In this document: piece after piece, positions 52,863-64,000 of the stretch
Position numbering within the stretch: the first letter of the stretch is position 1
Layout: every line of letters begins with the position of its first letter
Assembly: GCA_026874595.1 (NCBI GenBank)
Contig: CM049307.1
Coordinates: 37,118,862-37,182,861 of the forward strand
Direction: 5' to 3'
Length of the DNA stretch: 64,000 nucleotides
Source of the DNA: Sipunculus nudus
Taxonomy: Eukaryota; Annelida; Sipuncula; Golfingiida; Sipunculidae
Translations under genes and position numbers: made by a program
The notes under the pieces: generated by a model
Told to the model about the DNA's origin: nothing
What the model saw: only the letters and a program-made list of their open reading frames with translations
Databases searched by the model: none

Positions 52863-55800
52863 CTGAAAAATAAAATATAATTTTATCCTAATGCACAAAC
52901 AAACTGATTCATTCTTGCCATTGTAATTAAGCCAAGGACTTGTTTAAATCATTTGACCAATACTGAATGTTTTTTATTATCAAGTTTGACTGAAATTTTC
53001 ATCATCAGATTAAATATTAATCTTACGGTACACTATGCTTATCCATATGATTAACTGCAAAATGTATTATTATCAAACTTGAAAAAAAAATAACATTTTT
53101 GAAGCATTCAATTTTCATGAACCAATCAGGATCATCTGATTTTAGAAATATGTTGGTTACAAATTTCAGGAGGCACCTTTTGCTGGCACAGGTAATTAAA
53201 AAATATTTGCTGTGTTGTTTCAATGAAATATCCCTACAGTATTTGATAAAAGTGAATATAAAACAAATAAGCACCACAAGGTTTCCTCTAATGATATTGA
53301 AAAACTGCATGACAAAGAATTCCAGTTTTACATTTCAATTGGACCAAGAAACTGACAAATTACTTTATAAATGGGCTTTTTAAAAATCAGAAACACATGC
53401 CTTCCTCCCATGCAAATGTATGATTCGAAAAGCTTTTCTGCTAATTTTTGCAAATACTTTAAAGCAGGCACCCTATAAGTTATTTATTTATTAAAAGAGA
53501 TCCCAGCAGAAAGACAAAACATGCAAACCTGGGGGGGGGGGGGGGGGGAGATACTGCAATATTTATAACTTTTGTAAGATATCTGAATATGACTTACGCT
53601 CTTTTAAAACGTAGGTATTTATGTATGGCCCAGTGCTTGATTTGAGTAAACACTGTCAAGTTTGCCGCCTGGTCCATCTGATGTTGCTGGTATTTCATCT
53701 CAGTGTATGCTGACATCACAGCATCCTCTGTAAGTATTAAGACAATGAATAATGACAAATTCCTTCTTTGTCATGTGCCCAAACAAAGTAACATTAAGTC
53801 TGCCATCAGCTGCCAACATAAAATAGGGCAGGCATGAGAGAAGACCAAAGAGAAATTTTCTGAGAATTGGTTGGGGTCAAGCCAGTATAAAGTATGATAT
53901 TTGCAAGATCAAGAGTGAATGATTTAAAATTTCCTGAAAATTCCTTAAATAGAAATTCCAATATTTCCTGAAATCAGTAAATTTTCTTTAATTTCTCAAG
54001 CATGTTAAATCCAGATCCACCATGGCAGTATCTGAAAGACACTAAAGATATAGTTGCTGTACTGTTCAAGCAGACCTTGGGCTGACCAATTCCAAAAGTT
54101 TCTGATTTTCTTCACACAGTATGCAGGAGAGATTATTACATTTTAGAGGTGGCGTAAAAGTTTCACTTAAGAATTTTTCAAGAACTAATTTTACCATAAA
54201 AGAGGAAAGGTTAACAGTTTCATTAACACTGCTGGTTAACAGCTGATTGTTTGTAAGAGTACCTGCATATATTGTCAGTGGCCATTGCTGATATCTTCTT
54301 ATTCATAAAATCTTGCACAGAAATATTTCAAATACATGAAATAAAATACTTCCAATCATATTCATCTTCTGAAAATACTGCCCCTACCTTTATCCTTGGG
54401 AATGTTGGTAGTTTTGGAGTTGTTTTTACTTGTTATCCTCTGTTCATAGCTCTGCAGATATTCAGCCAATTCTTTCTCTGTTGTGTTCACAAAGACGTAC
54501 ATGTAGCAGGATGGTTGGTCTGACACCGTGTGGACGTTGTGGTACTCTCCAGCCGGCACCTGAGACAATAAAAATTATCCTTTTAGCTGCTGGTCTGTAT
54601 TAAAGGTTTTAAAATGCTGGGATCTGCACTTTTGCAAAATCTAAAGTTGTTAGTCTAATTTTTACCTGTTTGTTAGGGGAGCACATGACATGCACATGAA
54701 ATAACAATAATAAGGGACAGTAGATGAGTCACCATGACCAGTGCTCAATGAGTGAGACCTTTAACAGGATTCTTAAAATGAGGAATGGTTTGAAAGGACA
54801 TGAAACAATCTCTGAACAAGGGACCCATGGGTCACACCACTTAGCTGTCTATCAGGGCTAAATAATTCTAGTACAGACATCTATTTAATGCTCCCCCCCC
54901 CCCAAAAAAAAAAAATAATAGTTAAAAGTGTACATTAGTGTATCACAAATTTTATCTATATGTATAAGGTGGACCAGAAAAAGCTTCAGCTATAGTGTTT
55001 ATAGTGATTGGAAGTAACAAAGCTCAAGAAAACTCAGCTTTTTACATGCAAGTAATTTAATGACAAGTACAAGCCATTTACTTTCATACAGGTTTTTACT
55101 AAATTTTTATCAGAAACATGTACTTTTCATTCTGGAATAGGAAAAAGCTGAGTAGATTGTGAGCAGCATATGTCTTCTTCAAACATCTTACCTGGATCTT
55201 TTCCCCCTCTTTTAATGTGATGTTTTTATTCTCTGATGGGATTTCAACAATAACCTTCCCCTGCAATAGCTCTATGCTGGTGTTTCCAAGATCAGGTTGT
55301 ACATAATTCTCCAGGGAAAGTCCTGAAAAATAATTTGATTTTATATTCATAAAATAATTTATAAATTTGATCATACTTTGTGATATACTGATACTCTATA
55401 AAAAGCATTGATCAGTACCTCTTGGACAAATTAATTTCAGCCCAATTCTGAAAAACTATAGGAATACAGTTGGGGTGGTAGTGATTAACAGAACAAGACC
55501 CTCGCCCCAACAAATTTCCAATTATAACTAGGGCTGTGTATTGTCTGCATGGCAACTCATGAGAGAAACTGATTCACAACATAACATGGCAATATGCAAA
55601 CCTTTTTATTTGTACCAAGAGATAACCAGATAACCTAACTGCATTTTGATCAATATATATATATTATACATAATAGTCTGCTTTTAAACTGGTTCAGTAT
55701 AAATGTATATGGCCATTACTAAATACCAATAAGGAAACAGCAAATTAATTGATACTTGCTATTTCAGTATGTCTTTTAGCTTAAAATAGGTGTCTCAACA

Positions 55801-58800
55801 GATTTGTGAACCGGTGATATTGCAGCAGGCAAATATTTGTGCTAGGATTTCTTGCACAGAGCTCAGACCCTTGGGAATTCAATGCTCAGTACAGCCTTGA
55901 TTAAAACACATTTTATGCTCATAGGTGCCAGCCTAATAGTAACAGGTATTAATGGGTTAGAACTCATCAGATTTGACAGAAAACCTGTGGTGTTACCTGG
56001 GAAATCTGCAATGAAGACTACATCAGTGTCATTATTGTTGAAGTAGACTGTTTTTTCTATTTCTTCCAACCTGTATCTCCAGTTTGATAACTCTGTCAGC
56101 AGTGGCATACTCCATGGGGTCTCCTTAAAAGGGTGCCATTCAGCTGTCACTATATCAACACGTGGGTCAAACATCCTACAGACAGTACAGAATGTCATAC
56201 AGCTCTTTTATATTAGATATTCACAGAGTGCACATTCATCCATATTTACTAAACATTGTTATATTTCTATTTTATTACATTACAACTTTAACTAGAGGAC
56301 TGATTCAGTATATATCCAAAGGGTCATGAAACTGGAGTAATAACTATATTTAATTACACAAAGTAAATTGTATAACTGTACTGATAACTGTATGGATGCA
56401 GAATATTACTTTGCACTTGCAGCAAAGTGTTCAGATAAAGAATAAAGCATAAGCAATTTGATGATGAATAAATGAAACAGATCTCTGTTTAATCAATGTC
56501 CCATTTAAATAACTTTTTAAATAATTATGAAAATATCACGTTTAGAGTGAGAACTGTCTGTTTTAGAATGATGATAAAACACAATTTGCTATAATAATCC
56601 CTTTCTCCCTCTGGCATGTTCAGCGTTTAGAGCTGTTGAATACAGAATGATAACGCTAGTAGTAAAAGATTTTTTTTGCATATTTACCTTTGCTGGAATC
56701 GGTCATTCAGGGAACGCCAGACATCAAAGTGCAGTGATATGTTTTTCAAGTTGTGTGCCTTCAGCCTTTCTTTAATACACAAGGCGTATTGTTTTGTCAT
56801 GTCAGCATGTGAGCTCCATCGGTGTTCTACTGTCCAGGCCTGAGGGATGACAAGTATATACCATTTAAAAACTGTAAAATTTACTCAAGAAGTTCAACAT
56901 CAGTAAGTATAACCTCCATGGTATTTTTCGAAGCATGTAAATTAATACAAATTACTGTTAAATTCTCAATAGTATACAAATCCTGAGTGGAATATGCAAC
57001 CCTTTACTGACAGTTAGGTGTTCAGCTAAATCTTCCCTATTAAGCAAAAGCACAAGATAATGTCCATCCGAAATAACTTACTATCCATATCAAATTTTCA
57101 GAACAGCTGGCTTCTTGTCGAATGCTTAAGCAAGGCAAATATAACTGGGGTTAAAGATTAAACTGCCGCCGCTTTTGTTTACTGAGAACTGTTTCTGACC
57201 AATCTGTCTGAAACCCAACATAATTATTTGCTCAAATGTGAACTTGTGCACAACTAAGAATTGTGGCGCCACCTGCAATCCTTTTTGTCACAGTGCAGAA
57301 AGAATTTGGGTGTCTTAAATATCACAGCCATTATCTAAGGAAAGGTTCAACGTACTGGGCTGAAATGGTGCATGTCCATAGATCTTGGATCTCTCCATCT
57401 TGTACTCAAGACTGGTTGAGACACCTCCAATTGTTTTCAAGTGGAGTCCATCCATGCATTTGCAATCTGTTCATCTTAGTGATTAGTTCAATGTATTGGA
57501 CTGAAATTAGATCTTGGATACCTCCATCTTGTATTCAAGACTGATGGAGCCATCTGCAATCATTTTTGCATGGCATTCATCTGGGCATTTTGCTTTGGGT
57601 GAAAATTGCTTGTATCTCAGGAGTGGCTCAATGTATTGAATTGAAATTTGGCATGTCCATCCTTCTTGGAGAGTTTACTTGTTGACCAGTCAGGTGGCAC
57701 TACCTATCTTCCCGTTTTCATGGAATACATTGATGCCCTTTTCTCAGGATTGGTTTGCCATATTGGCCTGAAATTCTGCATGTCCATAGATCTTTGATAC
57801 CTCCATCACTTAAAAAAGACTGGTGGCACCATCTGCAAATGTTTTTGCATGGCGTCCATCCATATTTTTGCTTTGGGTGAAAATTACTCAAATCTCAGGA
57901 GTGGATGGATGTATCAGCCTGAAATTTTGCATGTTAATCCATCTGGGATTGCTTTGTTTTACACAAGACAGGTGGCACCATCTGCCATTCCTTTTTTTAA
58001 GAATACATTGATGCACTTTTTCTCAGTAGTGGTTTGGTGTCTTGGCCTGAAATTGTGCATGCTGTATCCATCTGTAGATTTTTTTGGTGGTGAAAATGGC
58101 ATGTGTGAGGAGTTTAATTGACAACTCTGATGCCATAAATCTGAAGACATGTCATGACAGGAACATTCAATGCCTCACTGTACCCATGCCTCTGTGATTT
58201 GGCGGATACATGTAGTCACTTATGAAATGCCCATTTTCTAATTAACATAAGTTACTCATATGATAACTACTGACTAGTGTAACATACCTCACAGTTCAGG
58301 TAGCCTGTAGCACCTGTATTTTTAATAACACCAGTTACTCCTACCTTAATTACTGGCTAGTATAACACACTCACCTCAGGGTTGAGGTAGCCTGTAGCAC
58401 CTGTATCTTTATTTACATAAGTCACTCGTATGTGCTGAGTGCTCCAGGAATGGACCATCATGTCCCAGGAGTAACCATACAGGCCATTAGTCCAGTTGTT
58501 ATAACCCTGAAAGTTGTAGTGATACAGTATAAGAATTAACACTCCTACCGGTACTCCCAAAAACATGATCCGATGGACAATGATTATATGTGTCAGAGTT
58601 ATAACTGCAGTGGAAAGATGTCCAATTTATATGCATGGTGATAAATACATAACAGTAGTAAGTATCAATAAGTGAAATGCTACATGAAAGTCAATGTGAT
58701 TGAGCCAGACATATTACCTACTTGCTTCCTACACATTGTAAAAATTAGGACATGAACAAAGTAAAACTGCTGGCCATAAACCAGAAAAGATCGAAGGAGA

Positions 58801-61800
58801 TTGTTAAGGGAACAAAATGTTACAGAGACAAAAAAGAACCTTCAGTATATGCAGAGTATTCAAAATTAACTTTTCTTAATCACATTTACAAATTTGAGCT
58901 TTCTTTGCCCATTTTACTAACATTCACCTGAGATTGCCTGCAGGGCAGTATTAACGATACAAATTCATCCTTAAGACTAAAGCCTAGTTGTTAAGAAGGT
59001 AAACTTCCTCATATTTGCCAGAAATACTATTATATTAGGACATGAAACAAATAAAATTAGTTTTGATGATTGATGACATACCTTTGTTAGGAAATGAGAA
59101 TATGGCAGGAAGCATTGTTCAGCCAGGTAGAGAACAGTTAGAACAGACACTAGTTTGTGATACAACCCTGGTTTGGTCGGTGGTGCCCCAGATGATTTCT
59201 GTGATTTCTGATGTTCTGTTTTCTTCCCCATGTCTGCATCCTGTAAAGCAAATCTCTTATCAGTCAACCATTCTATTTTTATATTTTCATTACAAAACCT
59301 ACACAATTACATTATATCTGTATTTACATCTGAATCTCTTCCTGTTAAGTTTTAAACTGTGTGTATATCTGTCCATTTCTAAATTCAGATAACTCACCGG
59401 GAGAAACAAACAAATAAAATTAAATTATAGAAAAGGACATGTTGAAAATGATACAGCTCCATATTTTATTTGTTTGAATATATGGCAATAATTTCAAAAA
59501 GTGTCACATATCAGTATTACAACTTTATGGAGAATTATGTTTGCAAGGATGTTTCTACCTCAGAGTCTGTAGTCTATAGCAAAAAACAAACGAACAACAA
59601 TAAAGATTATATAATGTGATAATTAAATGCATATGGTGAAGCCTGGATATTGTGCAATTTTTTAAGTCAATGGTACTTTTGTGTTTCTGCATAAGCCAAA
59701 TATACTTCAGTCTACCTGTGTACTCTGTTGCTCTGGTTTAACTTGTTCCTTAGTATACAGACAGTGAGAGCTGCACTGCTGTGGCCCATCCACTGGAAGT
59801 AAGTACTGAGTGACCTTTGGTAGTCTCCTGACCAGCCTTCTTGGCCAGTCAGCATGGCAAAACAATGGCATTGTGGCAAGCATGGCATAGGGAAACATCC
59901 CTGGAAGATAGACAGATGAATATGGAATTCATGAGGTTATTAGGAAATTAATAAAACACTATCACCAGTGAAAGTGTACTAAGCTCATTATGATGAGGTT
60001 CTATTTTCTTCAATGCCCTTATGCATGTGTGTCATCCATCTGTTTTTTCAATGCCAAGTGCATAAAAAACTAGAATACGGGTAGTCGACAAGCGACTACG
60101 TGTATCCGCCAAAATCAGAGAAGGTCGGGTGAAGTGAGGCATTGATTGAGTGGCAAGGGGATATAGAGTTACATGTGTTAAATAGTAGAATGGATCTCTG
60201 CCACATAAACATGATTGTAGGTGGCGCCACCTGTTATTTGAACGAGAAACTATCCAAGATATATACACATGCCGAATTTTAGGTGAATTAGTCAAACCAC
60301 TGCAGAGATATGAGTGATTTTAACCCCAGGCAGATTAACAAATGGACGCTGTGCAAACATGGTTGCAGGTGGCGCCACCTTTTGTTGTGTATGTTATAAA
60401 GCTATCCCAGGGCTACATTTGTGTAAAAAATTTTTCCGGATCGGTCAAACGGTTCCTGAGATATATGGATTTATGTGTGGAGTGTTAACGTGAATGTAGG
60501 TGGCGCCACCTGTCATAAAATCAAGAAAGCTATCTAGGATGTATACACATGCCGAATTTTAGGTGAATTAGTCAAACCACTGCAGAGATATGAGTGATTT
60601 TAACCCCAGGCAGATGAACAAATAGACACTGTGCAAACATGGTTGCAGGTGGCGCCACCTTTGTTGTGTATGTAATAAAGCTATCCCAGGGCTACATTTG
60701 TGTAAAATTTTTTTCCGGATCGGTCAAACGGTTCCCGAGATATATGGGATTATGTGTGGAGCGTTAACATGAATGTAGGTGGCGCCACCTGTCACAAAAT
60801 CGAGAAAGCTATCTAGGATGTATATGCATGCCGAATTTTAGGTGAATTAGTCAAACCACTGCAGAGATATGAGTGATTTTAACCCCAGGCAGATGAACAG
60901 ATGGACACTGTGCAAACATGGTTGCAGGTGGCGCCACCTTTTGTTGTGTATGTTATAAAGCTATCCCAGGGCTACATTTGTGTGAAATTTTTTTCCGGAT
61001 TGGTCAAACGGTTCCCGAGATATATGGGATTATGTGTGGAGCGTTAACGTGAATGTAGGTGGCGCCACCTGTCACAAAATCGAGAAAGCTATCTAGGATG
61101 TATATACATGCCGAATTTTAGGTGAATTAGTCAAATCACTGCAGAGATATGAGTGATTTTAACCCCAGGCAGATGAACAGATGGACACTGTGCAAACATG
61201 GTTGCAGGTGGCGCCACCTTTTGTTGTGTATGTTATAAAGCTTTCCCAGGGCTACATTTGTGTAAAAATTTTTTCCGGATCGGTCAAACGGTTCCCGAGA
61301 TATATGGGTTTATGTGTGGAAACAGACGCACAAACAGACGCTGGGCAGAGACGAAAGGTCAGAGGTCAAGGTCACTTGGTTAGGCACCAGTTCACATGTG
61401 ACCCGATAATTTGTGTAAGTTTCGGAAAAATCTGTCCAGTAGTCTCAGAGGAGTTCTCCGGAAACGAACGCGGCGGTGGCGGCGGCGGCGGCGGCGGCGG
61501 AACCCGGTCAAAAACATAGTATCCGCAAAACTTCGTTTTGGCGGATACAATTATCCTTACTGATGGATCTCAATGAAGTCTATGAAGGGGTGGACCTTGA
61601 TTAAATTTTTCGGTTTATTCCTGATTGATGGTATGGACATGTTTTGTTTTTGCTCTTTTATTTTCAATCTCAATGATATATAAAGTTTTTGGTAAAGGTG
61701 TGTGCTCAAAGTATGTTCTCCAAGTTCATATTTATCTCATAATGAATAAATCCATGACCTTAAAGTAAATATATATATATAACACACTTATCATTTTGTA

Positions 61801-63706
61801 GCCTGTCAAGGAAGTGTCTATGTGTATGGTTTCTAATCTCTGTCTGGCCTCAGGAGACTAAGCTAATTATTATGGAAATATCAGTGCTACATACTGAAGT
61901 CGAATCTCTGCAGATCTTATAATAACACAAGATTCTGTGGAAACATGAAACCATGCTAACATTATGACAGTGACATTTTATAAGTACAGAATTCACATAC
62001 CGATACTAAATATCTGTGAATTCATGCCGTGGAAGGTACATCCCATGAAGAATCCCAGGGGTCTGGTGGCATCAAAGAATAGGAGGTACCCAATACTCAG
62101 GTCAATGATAAGGCCGCCCTGGTGGACAATCAGCAAATCAATCTGATCCTCAGTCAGGATAAACCTGTCATAACAAAAATAAAATTCATGAATAATTACA
62201 TATGTGGAATCTGTCTATGAAGACCACCCTTGAGTGAACAGAAAGCATTCAATTGACCTGTCTAATAAGTCCACCTGTCCCACAGATTTCAATGTATGCA
62301 TGGGGTGTCACAAGGCATGCAAAGTGTCTATATTAACTGATAATTGCTGTTGGGAAAGGAAAAGATCTGTAGTTGGCATTGCATTGAGACCATTAACCAG
62401 TGCTGTGTGTGTAGGAGTGCACTTTAAAGTACAAAATGTATTTGTTACAGCATACAGCATGAGTGCCTCATCTTTAATATATCCTAATCTAAAAAATAAA
62501 CCTAAACATACTTGAAGGGAGTAAAGACCCAGTGGCTGGCAAGGCGCTGCATGGAATATCCTTGAACCCAATCCAAGTCAAGCTTCTTCAGACCAGCAAT
62601 AAAGTACACAAGGAAGATCTACAACAAGTAATACAATGATATAAGCTGGGCCTTATATATAGTAATTACCAAGCTGACACACAAAAAAAATCACTTATTG
62701 TAAAATCTTTACAAAACTAATTTTCATTTATTCATGCCATCAAGACATGATGTAGCAAAATAATACAGAAAGCTTTTGGCTCATCAAAAAAGATTATATT
62801 CAAAGAAATTAAAATAAAATGAATTAAGAAAGAAAATATACATGTATAATATCAGTAGATTCCAGAGTAAGAACCAATAAAAAATATTTTTATTATAATT
62901 TAAATCATTACCTATACATTTCAGTATGCAACATCAAATACACAAAGCAGCTACTTAGTGAATAAAAGAAATGGTTTACATGAATATGATATCAGCCATT
63001 TTCATCAGCAAATTTGGAGGTGATTCACATGTGGATTCTAAGTTGTAACAAAAAATATATGTTCATGAATAACTGAAGTGTGTCCTCCAAGGTGATGTGA
63101 ATATAACAACACTAACCTGACTTCTAAAAAGGCAGTAATTCCACAGAGGCACATGTGCATTTTTTATCTTCTTGCGGAACAGCCCATCAACTGACCTAAA
63201 ATATAATATATAGTAAATTACTGCCATATTCCTTTATCCAAATTACCCATTGCAAACTTGATTTATTTAACAATGGAGAAAGAGATGTTTTAATCTTGTT
63301 ACTATTAATGACTGTGAAATCATTGTGAATAACTTGTTATGAATACATACAAAACCACACCGACAAATACATTCACATAACAGACAATGCCATTGTTGCA
63401 ATAATAACACAGAATTTCAATACTTTATATCTTAAGAGAATAAAGGGAAGAATATGATTGTGTTTTATAACTGGTCATGTTTATTTAATGCCCACATATT
63501 TCTGGCCATGCAATACAGTAAATAAACACATGGAACTTACCACATGCGGTCAGCATCAGCGGTTAACATAAGTAGACTCAGTAGACCAAACAGATAGGAG
63601 TGGTTGTTCCACGCCGTCTTATCAAGGACGAAGATATACCAATAGGGAACCAGGAAAAGGAGGCAGCTGATCCTGTACAACGCCCCGAACATTATACCCA
63701 GTGACC
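52574..63706 (-). CDS. GGCX: Vitamin K-dependent gamma-glutamyl carboxylase (13 exons, N-terminus off window)
   Basis: GGCX is an ER membrane enzyme that oxidises vitamin K hydroquinone and converts Glu to Gla in secreted propeptide-bearing proteins. Thirteen exons (166, 79, 107, 164, 185, 159, 132, 152, 179, 131, 172, 130 and 289 nt) join in phase into 680 residues plus stop. Recognisable blocks are [35 protein letters not shown] (the KK pair includes the position of human Lys218, proposed catalytic base), [60 protein letters not shown] and the cupin-like tail [11 protein letters not shown]. Roughly the first 80 residues lie beyond the window. The acidic C-terminus differs from the vertebrate one. 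Confidence 0.97.
53529..53550 (+). repeat. Poly-G tract in GGCX intron
   Basis: About 20 consecutive G between exons l and m. Confidence 0.9.
53598..53727 (-). CDS. GGCX: GGCX exon l
   Basis: Encodes a helical stretch ending [14 protein letters not shown], placed by splice phase (1 to 2). It corresponds to the Arg-rich region before the vertebrate C-terminal tail. Confidence 0.85.
54388..54559 (-). CDS. GGCX: GGCX exon k
   Basis: Encodes [20 protein letters not shown] and following residues, with [11 protein letters not shown] matching vertebrate GGCX. Ends in a Lys/Asn-rich linker. Confidence 0.95.
55192..55322 (-). CDS. GGCX: GGCX exon j
   Basis: Encodes [20 protein letters not shown] and following residues, ending LKEGEKIQ. 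Start of the beta-rich lumenal domain. Confidence 0.95.
55997..56175 (-). CDS. GGCX: GGCX exon i
   Basis: Encodes [20 protein letters not shown] and following residues, ending DVVFIADFP. Both blocks are conserved in the family. Confidence 0.95.
56688..56839 (-). CDS. GGCX: GGCX exon h
   Basis: Encodes [20 protein letters not shown] and following residues, then [15 protein letters not shown], family-typical lumenal sequence. Confidence 0.95.
57240..58215 (-). mobile_element. Family B element, minus orientation
   Basis: Reverse complement of the units at 1-600. Its 5' end reads GACTACATGTATCCGCC on the minus strand (near 58215), matching GACTACGTGTATCCGCC at 60094-60110. Several units contain CATGCAAAA and ATTTTCACCC. 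The 3' hairpin was not found, so it may be truncated. In a GGCX intron. Confidence 0.75.
58272..58339 (-). pseudogene. GGCX: Partial duplicate of the GGCX exon g 3' end
   Basis: The minus strand reads ACAGGTGCTACAGGCTACCTG then AACTGTGAG|GTATGT, copying exon g's GATACAGGTGCTACAGGC and GAG donor. It would encode [10 protein letters not shown] against [10 protein letters not shown]. It lies 36 bp or more downstream of exon g and includes flanking intron. It lacks the front of the exon. Confidence 0.8.
58375..58506 (-). CDS. GGCX: GGCX exon g
   Basis: Encodes [20 protein letters not shown] and following residues, ending GYLNPE|GTGAGT. Its 3' end is partly duplicated in the next intron (58272-58339). 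Confidence 0.96.
59082..59240 (-). CDS. GGCX: GGCX exon f
   Basis: A Lys/Ser-rich linker then [18 protein letters not shown], a strongly conserved membrane segment. Fifty-three codons, phase 0. Confidence 0.95.
59716..59900 (-). CDS. GGCX: GGCX exon e
   Basis: Encodes [20 protein letters not shown] and following residues, then a variable linker with [11 protein letters not shown]. Confidence 0.95.
60067..61556 (+). mobile_element. Family B element, near-intact, with palindrome array
   Basis: Begins AAACTAGA (60067-60074) then hairpin GTAGTCG-ACAAG-CGACTAC (60081-60099) and TGTATCCGCCAAAA. Four units of about 280 bp follow, each with two AGGTGGCGCCACCT palindromes. Next are an AGGTCA cluster, a GGC repeat and the 3' hairpin GTATCCGCAAAAC-TTC-GTTTTGGCGGATAC (61519-61548), whose arm matches the 5' end. 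In a GGCX intron, opposite to the gene. Confidence 0.85.
61470..61500 (+). repeat. GGC trinucleotide repeat
   Basis: About ten GGC/GCG units, CpG-rich, inside the family B element. The poly-Gly ORF is not a gene. Confidence 0.9.
62001..62164 (-). CDS. GGCX: GGCX exon d
   Basis: Encodes the segment ending [17 protein letters not shown], with the FH-MNSQ-FSIGMF block of the family completed by the next exon. Confidence 0.95.
62200..62297. mobile_element. Degenerate MITE fragment, CAGT-ended family
   Basis: Contains GAAGACCACCCTTGAGTGAACAG-like and CTGTCTAATAAGTCCACCTG-like sequence shared with copies 1-3. The ends are eroded. Confidence 0.5.
62512..62618 (-). CDS. GGCX: GGCX exon c (putative active-site lysine)
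   Basis: Encodes [20 protein letters not shown] and following residues. The KK pair aligns with human Lys217/Lys218; Lys218 is the proposed catalytic base. Confidence 0.96.
62619..63116 (-). other. GGCX: GGCX intron, nothing recognised
   Basis: AT-rich intron between exons b and c. Confidence 0.5.
63117..63195 (-). CDS. GGCX: GGCX exon b
   Basis: Encodes [20 protein letters not shown] and following residues. WSVDGL and NAHVPLWNY match the family. Confidence 0.95.
63541..63706 (-). CDS. GGCX: GGCX exon a (first in window)
   Basis: Encodes [20 protein letters not shown] and following residues, then [20 protein letters not shown]. Two transmembrane segments. Enters in phase 1, so coding continues upstream past 64000. 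Confidence 0.95.
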
Positions 63707-64000
63707 CTGCAAACACAGCAATCAGCCCAATCAGTTAATACACAGTGGTTCTACCTCTTCAACCTATAATGTAAGCCACATCAATAATGGCATCCTGGAC
63801 ACTGGATATTTTCAAACTTGTTCAATATACTCAGTTATGAACAATTTGCTGTGAAACTTATCTTAGTTTATTGAACTGGTCACGAACAGCCATCCCAGAA
63901 AGGTGTACTTTTTTATCCGTATTTTATGTACAATATCACTATGAAAAGTTGGCTCATCAGCAGTTGGAAAAATCAAGTACAAAACTGTAAACATTACCCA
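63707..64000 (-). other. GGCX: GGCX intron running off the window
   Basis: No exon was found here, although the N-terminal coding exons must lie upstream on the minus strand. Confidence 0.5.

Noticed and set aside
61181-61519. 112-codon ORF ending in poly-Gly
   Set aside because: Translation of the family B element and its GGC repeat.

Overview
This window is animal nuclear DNA: AT-rich, intron-dense, with GT-AG introns and interspersed repeats in almost every intron. The gene content (HGS/Hrs, a vitamin K-dependent gamma-carboxylase and a multi-pass membrane protein) plus many short elements built from tandem repeats and ending in hairpins suggests a marine invertebrate, most likely a lophotrochozoan such as a mollusc. 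That placement is inference, not proof.

Three multi-exon genes were reconstructed by hand, requiring GT-AG borders and a continuous reading phase. (1) Minus strand, 28423 to 2883: HGS (Hrs), the ESCRT-0 subunit. Fifteen coding exons give 694 codons, covering VHS, FYVE, UIM, a PSAP motif, the helical core and a Pro/Gln-rich tail. The last exon or exons (clathrin-box end) were not found and probably lie before position 1. (2) Plus strand, 29338 to 46688: a complete 8-exon gene for a 412-residue protein with about nine membrane segments, family not firmly recognised. (3) Minus strand, 63706 to 52574: GGCX, the vitamin K-dependent gamma-glutamyl carboxylase. Thirteen exons cover all but the N-terminus, which lies past 64000.

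Layout: HGS and the membrane-protein gene are head to head, with 914 bp between start codons and an ETS-like ACTTCCGG site near the HGS side. The membrane-protein gene and GGCX are convergent, separated by 5.9 kb of mostly repeat sequence.

Repeats: at least four families share one architecture of 5' hairpin, internal tandem units, GACA/GACGG-rich tail and 3'-terminal hairpin. Three of them also share the 5' motif AAACTAGA, in four copies. There is a TTAA-flanked piggyBac-like element carrying a tRNA-like segment, two large foldback elements side by side in intron 1 of the membrane-protein gene, and a CAGT(R)RAACC-ended MITE family of four to five copies. A roughly 3.4-kb minisatellite in intron 5 of the membrane-protein gene appears to have been seeded by the adjoining exon/intron border.

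The three genes have no evident pathway link: endosomal sorting, an unknown membrane role, and protein gamma-carboxylation in the ER. No prokaryotic features, CRISPR arrays or rRNA genes were seen.
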